From: Roseburia sp.
GTDB taxonomy: Bacteria > Bacillota > Clostridia > Lachnospirales > Lachnospiraceae
Assembly (NCBI GenBank): GCA_022771695.1
Contig: JALEKJ010000008.1
Coordinates: forward strand, 62,001-126,000
DNA: 64,000 nt
Direction: 5' to 3'
In this document: piece after piece, positions 55,866 through 64,000 of the stretch
How the letters are laid out: each line of letters starts with the position of its first letter
Numbering within the stretch: position 1 is the stretch's first letter
Program-made: the position numbers and the translations under genes
Notes under the pieces: generated by a model
What the model was told of the DNA's origin: nothing
The model's input: only the letters and a program-made list of their open reading frames with translations
Databases searched by the model: none

Positions 55866-57122
55866 TTACGCACGTTTGCGCAAAACCTCATCCTCATATT
55901 TCTTTACTTCCGAAAACCAGTCATGCTCTGTCGTACCGCATGCGATGCAGTATTCTTCCCACACATCACCAAACGGAAGCATTTTCACCTCTTCCTGACG
56001 CACCATCAGCTCTGTCCAGTTTGCAGCATCCTGAAGTTGCTGTAAAGCTGCATTTGGTGTGCAGAGTGCAGACAACAGCGCTTTCTGCCAGCTGCGGAAA
56101 CCGACCGTCCATGCACTGATACGGTTGATGCTCGCATCAAAATAGTCTAACGCCATATTTACACGGTCAATAGCTTCACATCTTACAATTTCCTTTGCCA
56201 TCTCCTTTGTCTCGTCATCAAATAAGACTACATGATCGGAATCCCATCTGACCGGACGTGTGATGTGCAACGCGATTTCCGGGAAAAATGCAAGCAGTGC
56301 CGGAATCTTATCTGAGACAACCTCGGTCGGATGATAATGACCGTTGTCCATGAGCGGCAGACAACCTTCGTGTGTTGCTGCAAAAGAGAGCGCAAACTCG
56401 CCGGAACCTACGGTATAGGACTCCACACCGATGCCGAATACCTTGGATTCTACGCACGGTTTTACCAGCTTGGGATCATGCGGCTCTGCAATGATTTCCT
56501 CAATCGATGCCTTATAGCGCGCTCTCGGTCCTAAGCGGTCCGCCGGGATGTCCTTTGCACCGTCTCCTGTCCAGATATTCATAACACATGGAACGCCCGT
56601 CTCCTTCGCAAAATATTCGGAAATGCGGATGCATGCTTTTCCGTGTTCAATCCAGAATCTTCTTGTCTCATCATCCGGAGAAGATAAGGTCAGACCATCC
56701 TTTATCTTCTCATGAGAGAAAAAGGTCGGATTAAAGTCAATTCCCATATTTCTTTCTTTTGCAAATTCCACCCATTTTTTAAAATGCTTTGGCTCTAGCT
56801 TGTCGCGGTCTGCAAATTCTCCGTCCTCGAATATCGCATAGCATGCATGCAGGTTCAGTTTTTTTCTGCCCGGCGTAGACTTGATGACCATGTCCATATC
56901 CGCCATCAGTTCCTCAGGTGTCCGCGCTTTGCCCGGATAGTTTCCCGTCGTCTGGATACCGCCGGTCAGAGGACCGTCATGGTCGAATCCGGTCACATCA
57001 TCGCCCTGCCAGCAGTGAAGAGACACCGGAATTTCTTTTAACTTTGCAATTGCAGCATCCGTATCGACGCCAAGCTTTGCGTAACATTCTTTTGCGTATG
57101 CATAACGCTCTTTCTGAGTCAT
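55866..57122 (-). CDS. rhaA: L-rhamnose isomerase
   Basis: 418 residues, family-typical length. Converts L-rhamnose to L-rhamnulose with manganese. LHCWQGDDVTGFD, GIDFNPTFFSHEK, MDNGHYHPTE and HITRPVRWDSDHVV are characteristic. GGAG lies 7 bases ahead of the ATG. 12 bases downstream of rhaB. Confidence 0.97.
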   Translation of the reverse strand: MTQKERYAYAKECYAKLGVDTDAAIAKLKEIPVSLHCWQGDDVTGFDHDGPLTGGIQTTGNYPGKARTPEELMADMDMVIKSTPGRKKLNLHACYAIFEDGEFADRDKLEPKHFKKWVEFAKERNMGIDFNPTFFSHEKIKDGLTLSSPDDETRRFWIEHGKACIRISEYFAKETGVPCVMNIWTGDGAKDIPADRLGPRARYKASIEEIIAEPHDPKLVKPCVESKVFGIGVESYTVGSGEFALSFAATHEGCLPLMDNGHYHPTEVVSDKIPALLAFFPEIALHITRPVRWDSDHVVLFDDETKEMAKEIVRCEAIDRVNMALDYFDASINRISAWTVGFRSWQKALLSALCTPNAALQQLQDAANWTELMVRQEEVKMLPFGDVWEEYCIACGTTEHDWFSEVKKYEDEVLRKRA

Positions 57123-57134
57123 AATTCTTCTCCT

Positions 57135-58547
57135 TTATCTATTTTCTGCTTCGTATGTCTTCACATCAAAGGATGCAAACACACAGGCTCTCGCCTCACT
57201 TAAGTTCTGAAATACGCCGTCTTTTATCATCTGTGCCATAATATTTCCAATTGCTGTCGCTTCCCCCGGTCCGGCGTAGACCGTCTTTCCGGTTGCAGCC
57301 GCCGTCAATTGATTTAGGTAAGCTGCATTGGAGCCACCACCGATAATATGGATTCCGGCATAACTTTTTTTCGTATTCTGTTCAAGTTCTTTTACGGTTC
57401 TGCCATAGCATTCTGCAAGACTCTGATAGATGACTGCCGCAATTTCTCCGGTCGTCTGTGGCACCTGCTTGCCATGCTTTTTGCAGTAATCGCGAATCGC
57501 CTCCGTCATATTTTCCGGTGCCAAAAAGCAATCGTCATTGACATCCACTCTCGCCGGGAAATTCCTGCACTCCTCCGCCATCACACAGAGCTCGGCAAAA
57601 GAATATGCATCTTTTAATTCGTGGCGCACAGATTGAATCATCCAAAGTCCCATGATATTTTTCAGATAGCGAAACCGATATTCATATCCGCCCTCATTGG
57701 TAAAATTTGCCGATCGACTCTTTTCATCGCAAAGCGCAGTATCATTTTCCACACCCATCAAAGACCACGTGCCGGAACTGATATACAGACCGTCGCCGTT
57801 TACCACCGGCATTGCCATCACCGCGGAGGCAGTATCATGGCTTGCACAGAGTACAACCTTACAGTCAAATCCGACTGCATCACGGATTTCTTTTTTCAGG
57901 CTTCCAACCTCCGTTCCCGGAAGCTGCACCGGCAAGAATATCTCCTCGGGATATCCAAGTTTACGAATCAGTTCTTTATCCCACTGCTTCGTCTCAGGAT
58001 TCATCAACTGTGTAGAGGTCGCATTGGTGTATTCCGAGACCTTGTTTCCGGTCAATAGGTATTGAAAATAATCCGGCAGCATCAAAAATGTCTTTGCCCG
58101 GTTCAAAAGCCCGGTTTCTTTTTCCTTTACCGCCATTAACTGATAGATGGTATTGAACATCTGCTTCTGAATACCGGTTTTTTTGTACAACTCGGCTTCC
58201 GGAATGATTTCATAGACTTTTTCATCCATACCGTCTGTGCGGCTGTCTCGGTAACCATAGGTGTCGCCAAGCACCTCATCTCTTTCATCCAGCAGTACAT
58301 AGTCCACTGCCCAGGTATCAATCGACATGCTTGCCGGAATTTTTCCAAGCTCTTTGCATTTTTTCATTCCGTTTACGATTTCCCGGAACAAATGCTTTGT
58401 ATCCCAGAGCAGTTTACCGTCCACATGCTGCATACCGTTTTCAAAGCGATAGACCTCCTCTAACAGCATCTTACCGTCCTGTAGGGACGCCAGCATATGT
58501 CTGCCGCTGGATGCCCCGATATCAACTGCAAGATAATATTTTTGCAT
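57135..58547 (-). CDS. rhaB: Rhamnulokinase
   Basis: 470 residues, FGGY carbohydrate kinase. LAVDIGASSGRHMLASLQDG (phosphate loop), SIDTWAVDYVLLD, GDGLYISSGTWSLMG and HIIGGGSNAAYLNQL (ATP site). Phosphorylates L-rhamnulose. First operon gene; AAAGGAG precedes ATG 58547. Divergent from the AraC regulator. Confidence 0.96.
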   Translation of the reverse strand: MQKYYLAVDIGASSGRHMLASLQDGKMLLEEVYRFENGMQHVDGKLLWDTKHLFREIVNGMKKCKELGKIPASMSIDTWAVDYVLLDERDEVLGDTYGYRDSRTDGMDEKVYEIIPEAELYKKTGIQKQMFNTIYQLMAVKEKETGLLNRAKTFLMLPDYFQYLLTGNKVSEYTNATSTQLMNPETKQWDKELIRKLGYPEEIFLPVQLPGTEVGSLKKEIRDAVGFDCKVVLCASHDTASAVMAMPVVNGDGLYISSGTWSLMGVENDTALCDEKSRSANFTNEGGYEYRFRYLKNIMGLWMIQSVRHELKDAYSFAELCVMAEECRNFPARVDVNDDCFLAPENMTEAIRDYCKKHGKQVPQTTGEIAAVIYQSLAECYGRTVKELEQNTKKSYAGIHIIGGGSNAAYLNQLTAAATGKTVYAGPGEATAIGNIMAQMIKDGVFQNLSEARACVFASFDVKTYEAENR

Positions 58548-58587
58548 ACCCCTCTCCTTTCCTGTTCCCGTCCTCTTTTCTATGCTT

Positions 58588-58616
58588 ATCATACAAAAAA
58601 TTCCGATACATTTTTA
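58588..58616 (-). promoter_or_regulatory. Activator-type promoter of rhaB-rhaA-rhaD-fucO
   Basis: Minus strand TATGAT at 58588-58593; at 17 bases the -35 position (58611-58616) reads TAAAAA, a poor match. A weak -35 overlapped by repeats fits an AraC-type activated promoter. Confidence 0.5.
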
Positions 58617-58643
58617 GGTCTTTGTCATCCAAAAAATAGGACC
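58615..58643 (-). promoter_or_regulatory. Putative AraC-family operator
   Basis: TAGGTC at 58615-58620 and TAGGACC at 58637-58643, starting 22 bp (two helical turns) apart; together they also form an inverted AGGTC/GGACCT pair. It overlaps and extends beyond the rhaB -35. Confidence 0.45.
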
Positions 58644-58663
58644 TTATTTGCAGTTGTTTTCAT

Positions 58664-58691
58664 TTGCCTTAATGTGCTAGAATAATATAAA
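58664..58691 (+). promoter_or_regulatory. Possible promoter of the AraC regulator gene
   Basis: TTGCCT (58664-58669), 16-base spacer, TATAAA (58686-58691). Confidence 0.4.
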
Positions 58692-58756
58692 AAAAGTTCT
58701 GCTTGTCCAAAGTTTCATACTATGGTGCACTTCACACAAAATGAGAGGAAAAGTAT

Positions 58757-59737
58757 ATGCAACAGGAATTATTAGAACAGCTTCAAAAAATTACAGAAGA
58801 AGAAAAGCGCATTCTCGACGGGGAATTAGATATTCGCAAAGAACTCTATACTTCCAAAAAGGATTTTGTCATTGACAGCAAAAAGCTGTTGGAGAAAGGA
58901 CGCTTGATTGAGATTCGACCACATACCAGATTTGCGCATTTTCCGAAGCACCGCCACAACTATGTAGAGATGGTTTATATGTGCAGCGGCAACACCACCC
59001 ATATCATCAACGGAACCGAAACCATCGTTTTAAACGAGGGGGACCTGCTCTTCTTAAATCAGAATGTCACACAGGAAATCCTGCCCGCAGGCAAAGACGA
59101 TATCGCTGTCAATTTCATCATTCTTCCGGAGTTTTTTGACCGCACAATTTCGATGATTGAGCGCGAAAATGTACTGCGCGATTTTTTGCTTTCTACGCTA
59201 TCTGCAGATAATTCCACTTCCTCTTACCTGCATTTTCAGGCGAAAGACATTCTTCCCGTGCAGAACCTGTTGGAGAATATGATTTGGACGATTATCTGCC
59301 GCAAATCCGGCACCAACACCATCAACCAGACGACCATGGGACTTTTGTTTCTAAATCTGTCGCTGTTCGCCGACAATATCAATCAGAACAATCCGAACCA
59401 ATATGAGCAAAATCTTGTCTTTTCTGTCTTGAAATATATTGAGACACATTATAAAAACGGAACCTTAGAGGATATCTCCACAGAATTAAAGCAGCCGACG
59501 TATTACGTCAGCCGCTTGTTAAAAAAACATACAAATGCGAATTTCAAAGAACTCTTACAACAAAGAAAGCTCCAACAGGCAGCGTATCTGCTCACGCAGA
59601 CACCGCTTACCGTTGAAGCTGTTATGGAAGCAATCGGTTATGATAACAGCAGCTATTTTTACCGGAAATTCCGTGAAAAATACGGCTGTTCTCCGAGAAA
59701 TTATCGCAGTTCGCTTTCCAATTCTTCCAAAATGTGA
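58757..59737 (+). CDS. AraC-family regulator of rhamnose genes
   Basis: 326 residues: N-terminal cupin sensor (HTRFAHFPKHRHNYVEMVYM, about 50-120), helical linker and two C-terminal helix-turn-helix motifs (TLEDISTELKQPTYYVSRLL; VEAVMEAIGYDNSSYFYRKF). Divergent from rhaB and therefore probably the rhamnose-responsive activator, though not clearly RhaS or RhaR. GAGAGG is ahead of ATG 58757. The last 37 bases overlap the convergent next gene. Confidence 0.9.
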   Translation: MQQELLEQLQKITEEEKRILDGELDIRKELYTSKKDFVIDSKKLLEKGRLIEIRPHTRFAHFPKHRHNYVEMVYMCSGNTTHIINGTETIVLNEGDLLFLNQNVTQEILPAGKDDIAVNFIILPEFFDRTISMIERENVLRDFLLSTLSADNSTSSYLHFQAKDILPVQNLLENMIWTIICRKSGTNTINQTTMGLLFLNLSLFADNINQNNPNQYEQNLVFSVLKYIETHYKNGTLEDISTELKQPTYYVSRLLKKHTNANFKELLQQRKLQQAAYLLTQTPLTVEAVMEAIGYDNSSYFYRKFREKYGCSPRNYRSSLSNSSKM

Positions 59738-60444
59738 ATCATATCGCGAATATTTCCCTGCTCTCTTACTCTTTTCTGCAGGTATTTTTTCAAAGTAAGA
59801 TAACTGATTTTTTCCGGAATCAGTCCATCCGCAACACCCGGATACTGTTCTTTTAAGTTATCAATCAGCGTTTTTACAATCTGTTTATTCAAAATTTCGT
59901 CGTAATGCGTTTGGCATTCATCAAATACCAGTGTAATCAGCTCCTCATACGTTGCCTCGTCTATGTTCTCCACATTCTTCTGCACAAGAATCTTATCGTA
60001 ACACTTGATACAGATTTCGTTTTTCTCCAGTTCCACACTGTCGCGAATGCGAAGTAACGGGACAAGCATACCGGTTTCTTTTACAAGTTCTTTTCGCTTT
60101 CGGTTTACAAAATCTGTTTTCAGCCCTTCGATAAAACACGGCACCAGTTCACTGCCAAATTCAATCACCAGAGGCTCCGCAAACATATTGTTGCGGATTT
60201 CTTTTTCCAACACCAAATCATTGTCTTCTACCACTCGATTCTCCGCAATTCCCAAAAGCTGATTTGCGCTAATTTGTAAAATATGGCAGATTCCTTCAAC
60301 CAGAGAAATATCCGGCATTCCCACTCCGCGTTCCCACTTGCTGACTGCCTGCGGCGTTACCCCGAGTCTCGAGGCAAATTCCTCCTGCGTCATTCCCTGG
60401 TTTTGTCTGCTCTGGCTGATTACCGCTCCTATTTCATGTCCCAT
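59701..60444 (-). CDS. XRE-type HTH regulator fused to a FlhA C-terminal-like domain
   Basis: 247 residues. 5-60: Xre helix-turn-helix (MTQEEFASRLGVTPQAVSKW). 90-160 resembles the first part of the FlhA cytoplasmic domain (IEFGSELVPCF; MLVPLLRIRDSVELEKNEI). 175-245 matches the FlhA C-terminal part (HYDEILNKQIVKTLIDNLKE; LIPEKISYLTLKKYLQ; NIRDMIHILEELES). The middle FlhA subdomain seems deleted and there is no membrane region. FlhA is the flagellar export gate, whose cytoplasmic part binds chaperone-substrate pairs. GGAGG precedes the start. Regulated genes unknown. Confidence 0.82.
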   Translation of the reverse strand: MGHEIGAVISQSRQNQGMTQEEFASRLGVTPQAVSKWERGVGMPDISLVEGICHILQISANQLLGIAENRVVEDNDLVLEKEIRNNMFAEPLVIEFGSELVPCFIEGLKTDFVNRKRKELVKETGMLVPLLRIRDSVELEKNEICIKCYDKILVQKNVENIDEATYEELITLVFDECQTHYDEILNKQIVKTLIDNLKEQYPGVADGLIPEKISYLTLKKYLQKRVREQGNIRDMIHILEELESELR

Positions 60445-60562
60445 AATGTCCTCCATTCTAAGCCGCGTCTTTTTCTGCAGAAATGCGTCTTCCTTTTGGC
60501 AGTTATACTGTAACGCATATATGGCTATTTGTAAAACAACGGGACGTTTTCAATCCACTCAA

Positions 60563-60611
60563 CAAAAAGGTTCCAAACGGCATCTAAAAAAATGCCATTC
60601 AGAACCTCTTT
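60563..60611 (-). terminator. Terminator of pepF
   Basis: Interrupted stem GGTTC..GGCAT / ATGCC..GAACC with the minus-strand run TTTTTG, directly after the pepF stop. Confidence 0.75.
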
Positions 60612-60615
60612 CGTA

Positions 60616-62412
60616 TTAAACTAATGTTTCCATCTCATCTAACACTTCACCGAACACATTCAACGCATTCTGGATTGGAGTTGCCTCCTCCATATTGATG
60701 CCAACCATCTTCAACAATTCTACCGGTGATTTCGAGCAGCCGCCGGACAAGAATTCTTTGTAGCGTTCCACTGCCGGAGCACCTTTCTCCAGAATCTCAT
60801 GCGCAATTGCCACCGCCGCAGAAAAACTGGTTGCATACTGATATACATAGAAATTGTAATAGAAATGAGGAATTCTTGCCCACTCGTAAGCAATCTCCGG
60901 ATCCGATATCATATCCGGTCCATAGTATTTCTCATTCAGTTCATGATACAGTGCACAGAGGTTTTCCGCAGTCAGACTCTCTCCATCCTCTACCATCTTA
61001 TTGGAACGCATCTCATACTCCGCAAACATTGTCTGACGGTATACCGTTCCTTTAAAGCTGTCCAGATAATGGTTCAGCAAATATGCACGCTCTTTCTTAT
61101 CGGTCGTATTTGCAAGCAGATACTCCATCAGCAGAATCTCGTTACAGGTTGATGCCACCTCAGCAACGAAAATCTTATAGCCGGCATAGATGTACGGCTG
61201 TTTTTCATTCGAATAATAAGAATGCATTGCATGTCCCATCTCATGTGCCAAAGTAAACATATTATCCAGTGTATCATTGTGATTCAAAAGGACATATGGA
61301 TGTGCGCCATAAGCACCTGCAGAGTATGCTCCACTGCGTTTGCCCTCGTTCTCATAGACATCAATCCAACGGTTCTCAAAGCCCTCTTTTACCTTTGCGA
61401 CATACTCCTCGCCAAGCGGTGCCAATGCTTTTAAGACTGTCTCCTTTGCCTCTTCAAACGGAATCTTCTTCGCCACATCCGCAATCATCGGCGTATAGAT
61501 ATCATACATATGAAGTTCGTCCACACCGAGGCACTTCTTGCGCAGTCTCACATAACGGTGCATCTTGTCCATGTTCTTATTTACCGTATCAACAAGATTA
61601 TAATATACCTTGGATGGTACGTTGTTGGAATCTACGGCAGCCTCCAACGTAGAAGGATAGTTTCTTGCCTTTGCCGCAAAAATCTGCTGTTTTACCTGTC
61701 CGTTATATAGACCCGCCAAAGTATTGGCAAACTGCTTATAAACGCCATAAAATTTCTCGAAAGCTTCCTTTCTGACACGACGGTCTGCAGACTCCTCAAA
61801 CGGTACAAAGTTTCCATGCGAAAGACGTGCCTGCTCGCCGTTTTCATCGGTAATCTCCGGAAATACCAAATCTGCGTTGCTCAAGATGGAGAATACCTGT
61901 TCCGGCACCTGTGCCATCTCTCCCGTCATCGCCACTAACTTTTCAAGCTCCGCGGTAAGGCTGTGTGCCTTGCGGCGCTGAATCTCGCCAATCTGGATAC
62001 GATAAAGTTCTAATTCCGGCTTTTCCTTCATAAACTGCTCAATCACAGCCTCATCTGTAGCCAAAATCTCCGGCACAACAAACGCCGTACGGCTGTTAAG
62101 GTCTGTCACAAGCGCGTACATTTTCTGTGCCATTGCCTGATGTGTGGTATTTTTCTGGTCCTGATCATAAAGACGTTCCGCATAGCTAAACGCCAGTTCT
62201 AACTTTTCCTCTACCGCTGCAGACTTTTCCAATACTGTCAAAAGATTCTCTGCAGATGCAGTTACCTTTCCCTCAAACTGCTCAATCTCAGAGACCATGG
62301 TGTTGCTGGTTTCAAGCTGTTTCTCCCAATCTTCCTTTGACGCAAACATCGCGCTCAAATCCCATGTATATTCTTCTTTTACTTCACTTCTTTTTGGTAA
62401 TTCTTTTGCCAT
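60616..62412 (-). CDS. pepF: Oligoendopeptidase F
   Basis: 598 residues, M3B zinc metallopeptidase that degrades peptides of about 7-17 residues in the cytosol. Zinc motif LAHEMGHAMHSYYS (HExxH) with the downstream Glu in EVASTCNEILLMEYL; FVPFEESADRRVRKEAFEKF is a family mark. GGAGG precedes the ATG. Single gene with a hairpin-bearing leader. Confidence 0.97.
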   Translation of the reverse strand: MAKELPKRSEVKEEYTWDLSAMFASKEDWEKQLETSNTMVSEIEQFEGKVTASAENLLTVLEKSAAVEEKLELAFSYAERLYDQDQKNTTHQAMAQKMYALVTDLNSRTAFVVPEILATDEAVIEQFMKEKPELELYRIQIGEIQRRKAHSLTAELEKLVAMTGEMAQVPEQVFSILSNADLVFPEITDENGEQARLSHGNFVPFEESADRRVRKEAFEKFYGVYKQFANTLAGLYNGQVKQQIFAAKARNYPSTLEAAVDSNNVPSKVYYNLVDTVNKNMDKMHRYVRLRKKCLGVDELHMYDIYTPMIADVAKKIPFEEAKETVLKALAPLGEEYVAKVKEGFENRWIDVYENEGKRSGAYSAGAYGAHPYVLLNHNDTLDNMFTLAHEMGHAMHSYYSNEKQPYIYAGYKIFVAEVASTCNEILLMEYLLANTTDKKERAYLLNHYLDSFKGTVYRQTMFAEYEMRSNKMVEDGESLTAENLCALYHELNEKYYGPDMISDPEIAYEWARIPHFYYNFYVYQYATSFSAAVAIAHEILEKGAPAVERYKEFLSGGCSKSPVELLKMVGINMEEATPIQNALNVFGEVLDEMETLV

Positions 62413-62430
62413 AATAGCCTCCCTGTCATT

Positions 62431-62464
62431 AAAAATAGAGGAAATCCCGGGCGGAATCCCCTCT
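62431..62464 (-). promoter_or_regulatory. Terminator-like hairpin in the pepF leader
   Basis: 12-bp stem including G-T pairs (62437-62448 with 62453-62464), GCCC-type loop, followed on the minus strand by ATTTTTAA and then the pepF ribosome site. It begins about where transcription should start, so it is either a 5'-terminal stabilising hairpin or an attenuator. Confidence 0.55.
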
Positions 62465-62467
62465 AAT

Positions 62468-62496
62468 AATGTACCCTCTTGGTCCTAAAATGTAAA
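62468..62496 (-). promoter_or_regulatory. Probable pepF promoter
   Basis: Minus strand TTTACA (62491-62496), 17-base spacer, TACATT (62468-62473). Confidence 0.55.
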
Positions 62497-62546
62497 GTGA
62501 AAGCTTTGATAATACAGAAAGATTTTCAATTAGCGAGCCGCACGCC

Positions 62547-62575
62547 TTGCGTTCTCTCCGTCAATCAACTATAAT
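62547..62575 (+). promoter_or_regulatory. Sigma-A promoter of rqcH
   Basis: TTGCGT (62547-62552), 17-base spacer, perfect TATAAT (62570-62575), 47 bases before the start codon. Confidence 0.75.
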
Positions 62576-62622
62576 AGATTCACTGTACATCCAGCAAATA
62601 AGCTGATAAAGGAGACACGAAC

Positions 62623-64000
62623 ATGGCTTTGGACGGATTAGTCATATCCAATTTAGTATATGAATTAAACAATACCATTTTAAATGCAAAAATCAGCAAA
62701 ATTGCGCAGCCGGAAAACGACGAACTGCTCTTTACCCTAAAGGGAACAAACGGGCAGTTCCGCCTTGCAATGTCCGCAAGCGCTTCCCTGCCTTTTTTAT
62801 ATCTGACCGATAATAATAAACCGAGTCCGATGACGGCACCGAATTTCTGCATGGTATTAAGAAAGCATGTCGGCAACGGTCGCATCACGCGTATCTACCA
62901 ACCGCATATGGAACGTATCATCAACTTTGAGATTGAGCATCTCGACGAGATGGGCGATTTGTGCACCAAGACGCTGATTGTCGAACTGATGGGCAAACAC
63001 AGTAACATTATCTTCTGCAACTCGGAGGGCATGATTATCGACAGTATTAAGCATGTTTCTGCCATGATGAGTTCCATCCGCGAGGTCCTTCCGGGACGCA
63101 CCTACTGTATTCCTGCCACCCAGGATGACAAGTTAAATCCGATTGAGGCGACCGAGGAAGCTTTCATGGAAAGTGTTATGACCAAACCGACATCGATTAC
63201 AAAAGCAATCTATACCTCTTTTACCGGAATCAGCCCTGTGATTGCCACCGAAATCTGTTATCGCGCCTCCATCGATGGTGATATGCCGGTAGATTCCCTG
63301 GATGCAGACGGCAAAAAGCATCTTTTCAACAATTTTAGCTGGCTGATGGAGGATGTAGCAAATCATAACTACTGCCCGAATATTGTTACCCGCGGCAAAG
63401 AACCGGTTGACTTTTCCTGTTTCAAGCTGTCGGAGTATACGGACAACCTGAATCGCGGTACACAGAGTACTGATGCATCGTTAAAGCCTGAAGACATCTA
63501 CACGATGACAGAATATGACTCAATTTCACACGTTCTTGAAGAATATTACGCTTCCAAAAATGTCTACACACGTATTCGTCAAAAATCTGTAGATTTGCGT
63601 AAGATTGTAAGTACCGCATTAGACCGTAATCGCAAGAAGTTCCAGTTGCAGGAAAAGCAGTTAAAAGATACGGAAAAACGCGATAAATATAAAGTCTATG
63701 GCGAGCTCATCCACACCTACGGCTACGGACTTGCCGAAGGTGCAAAGGAATTGGAAGCACTCAACTATTACACAAACGAGCTGGTTAGGATTCCACTCGA
63801 TCCCACCTTAGATGCCAAGACAAACGCTCAGAAATATTTCGATAAGTATAACAAATTAAAGCGCACCTATGAGGCGCTGACAGATTTAATTGAAGAAACG
63901 CGTGCAGAAATCGAGCACCTTGAAAGCATTTCTACATCACTCGATATCGCGCTCACCGAAGATGATTTGGTTCAGATTAAGGAAGAACTAGTGGAATTCG
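62623..64000 (+). CDS. rqcH: NFACT-family ribosome quality control protein RqcH, 5' part (runs off window)
   Basis: 459 codons without a stop up to the window end. MALDGLVISNLVYELNNTIL is the typical N-terminus of NFACT proteins (also called fibronectin-binding protein). NFACT-N is at about 1-240, a helix-hairpin-helix near 190-215 (TGISPVIATEICYRAS) and a coiled coil from about 300. RqcH tags stalled nascent chains on 50S subunits with poly-alanine. AAAGGAG lies ahead of ATG 62623. Divergent from pepF. Confidence 0.93.
   Translation, partial: MALDGLVISNLVYELNNTILNAKISKIAQPENDELLFTLKGTNGQFRLAMSASASLPFLYLTDNNKPSPMTAPNFCMVLRKHVGNGRITRIYQPHMERIINFEIEHLDEMGDLCTKTLIVELMGKHSNIIFCNSEGMIIDSIKHVSAMMSSIREVLPGRTYCIPATQDDKLNPIEATEEAFMESVMTKPTSITKAIYTSFTGISPVIATEICYRASIDGDMPVDSLDADGKKHLFNNFSWLMEDVANHNYCPNIVTRGKEPVDFSCFKLSEYTDNLNRGTQSTDASLKPEDIYTMTEYDSISHVLEEYYASKNVYTRIRQKSVDLRKIVSTALDRNRKKFQLQEKQLKDTEKRDKYKVYGELIHTYGYGLAEGAKELEALNYYTNELVRIPLDPTLDAKTNAQKYFDKYNKLKRTYEALTDLIEETRAEIEHLESISTSLDIALTEDDLVQIKEELVEF

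Noticed and set aside
62580-63619. Several minus-strand frames of 65-102 residues
   Set aside because: They are shadows of rqcH, whose plus-strand frame runs open to the window end.

Overview
The window is a chromosomal stretch from a low-to-moderate GC Gram-positive bacterium, almost certainly a member of the Lachnospiraceae (Clostridia). I infer this from gene content and order: a pbp2-minCDE-rodA-mgsA cluster, hlyD-like/yggS/sepF/ylmH, rplU-prp-rpmA with an L27 N-terminal extension, a histidine operon with hisZ plus short-form hisG, yicC-remA-gmk-rpoZ, and a lexA/yneA-like SOS pair. Protein sequences resemble Roseburia, Agathobacter or Butyrivibrio relatives, but I cannot name the species. 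Most promoters I could find are standard sigma-A type (TTGACA-like, 17-bp spacer, TATAAT-like). There are no rRNA or tRNA genes, CRISPR arrays or insertion sequences that I can see, and no gene-free stretch longer than about 210 bp.

Layout. 1-4.9 kb (+): cell elongation and division site selection (end of PBP2, MinC, MinD, an unusually short MinE, RodA), then MgsA and a DD-carboxypeptidase lipoprotein. 5.0-12.8 kb (mostly +): a small P-loop protein, a DUF378 membrane protein (-), a HlyD-like adaptor, YggS, SepF, YlmH, AroB, LspA, an RluD-type pseudouridine synthase and a cytidylate-kinase-like protein. 12.9-19.5 kb: Dtd and a chemoreceptor (-), a TtcA-like tRNA thiolase and a tyrosine recombinase (+), PlsC and a YneA-like LysM protein (-) facing LexA (+) across a cluster of SOS boxes. 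19.6-24.2 kb (-): RsfS, YqeK, NadD, YhbY, Obg, L27, Prp, L21 with its leader. 24.2-31.0 kb (-): a pair of unknown proteins, RNase E/G, two radical-SAM-associated genes, an acyltransferase. 31.1-36.4 kb (-): hisZ-hisG-hisD-hisB-hisIE operon, the last gene carrying an extra degenerate HisA/HisF-like barrel. 36.4-43.7 kb: RecU facing a DtxR-like regulator, then (-) RNA pseudouridine synthases, a YgiQ radical SAM protein, an M23 peptidase and PepD. 43.7-53.6 kb: a YlbJ-like membrane protein (+), then (-) CoaD, RsmD, CinA, PgsA, RimO, the yicC-remA-gmk-rpoZ operon and NAD synthesis genes nadB-nadC-niaR. 53.7-60.4 kb: an L-rhamnose operon rhaB-rhaA-rhaD-fucO (-) with a divergent AraC regulator, then an HTH regulator fused to a FlhA-like export-gate domain. 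60.6-64 kb: PepF (-) and the start of RqcH (+).

How it fits together. The rhamnose genes convert L-rhamnose to dihydroxyacetone phosphate and 1,2-propanediol; no transporter is present. The histidine operon lacks hisA, hisF, hisH and hisC, so these must lie elsewhere. The chemoreceptor and the FlhA-like regulator suggest a motile organism. The most unusual items are the HTH-FlhA fusion (59.7-60.4 kb), MgsA with its catalytic aspartate replaced by alanine, the HisA/F-like pseudo-barrel on HisIE, the minimal MinE, and the multi-box SOS control region of yneA/lexA.
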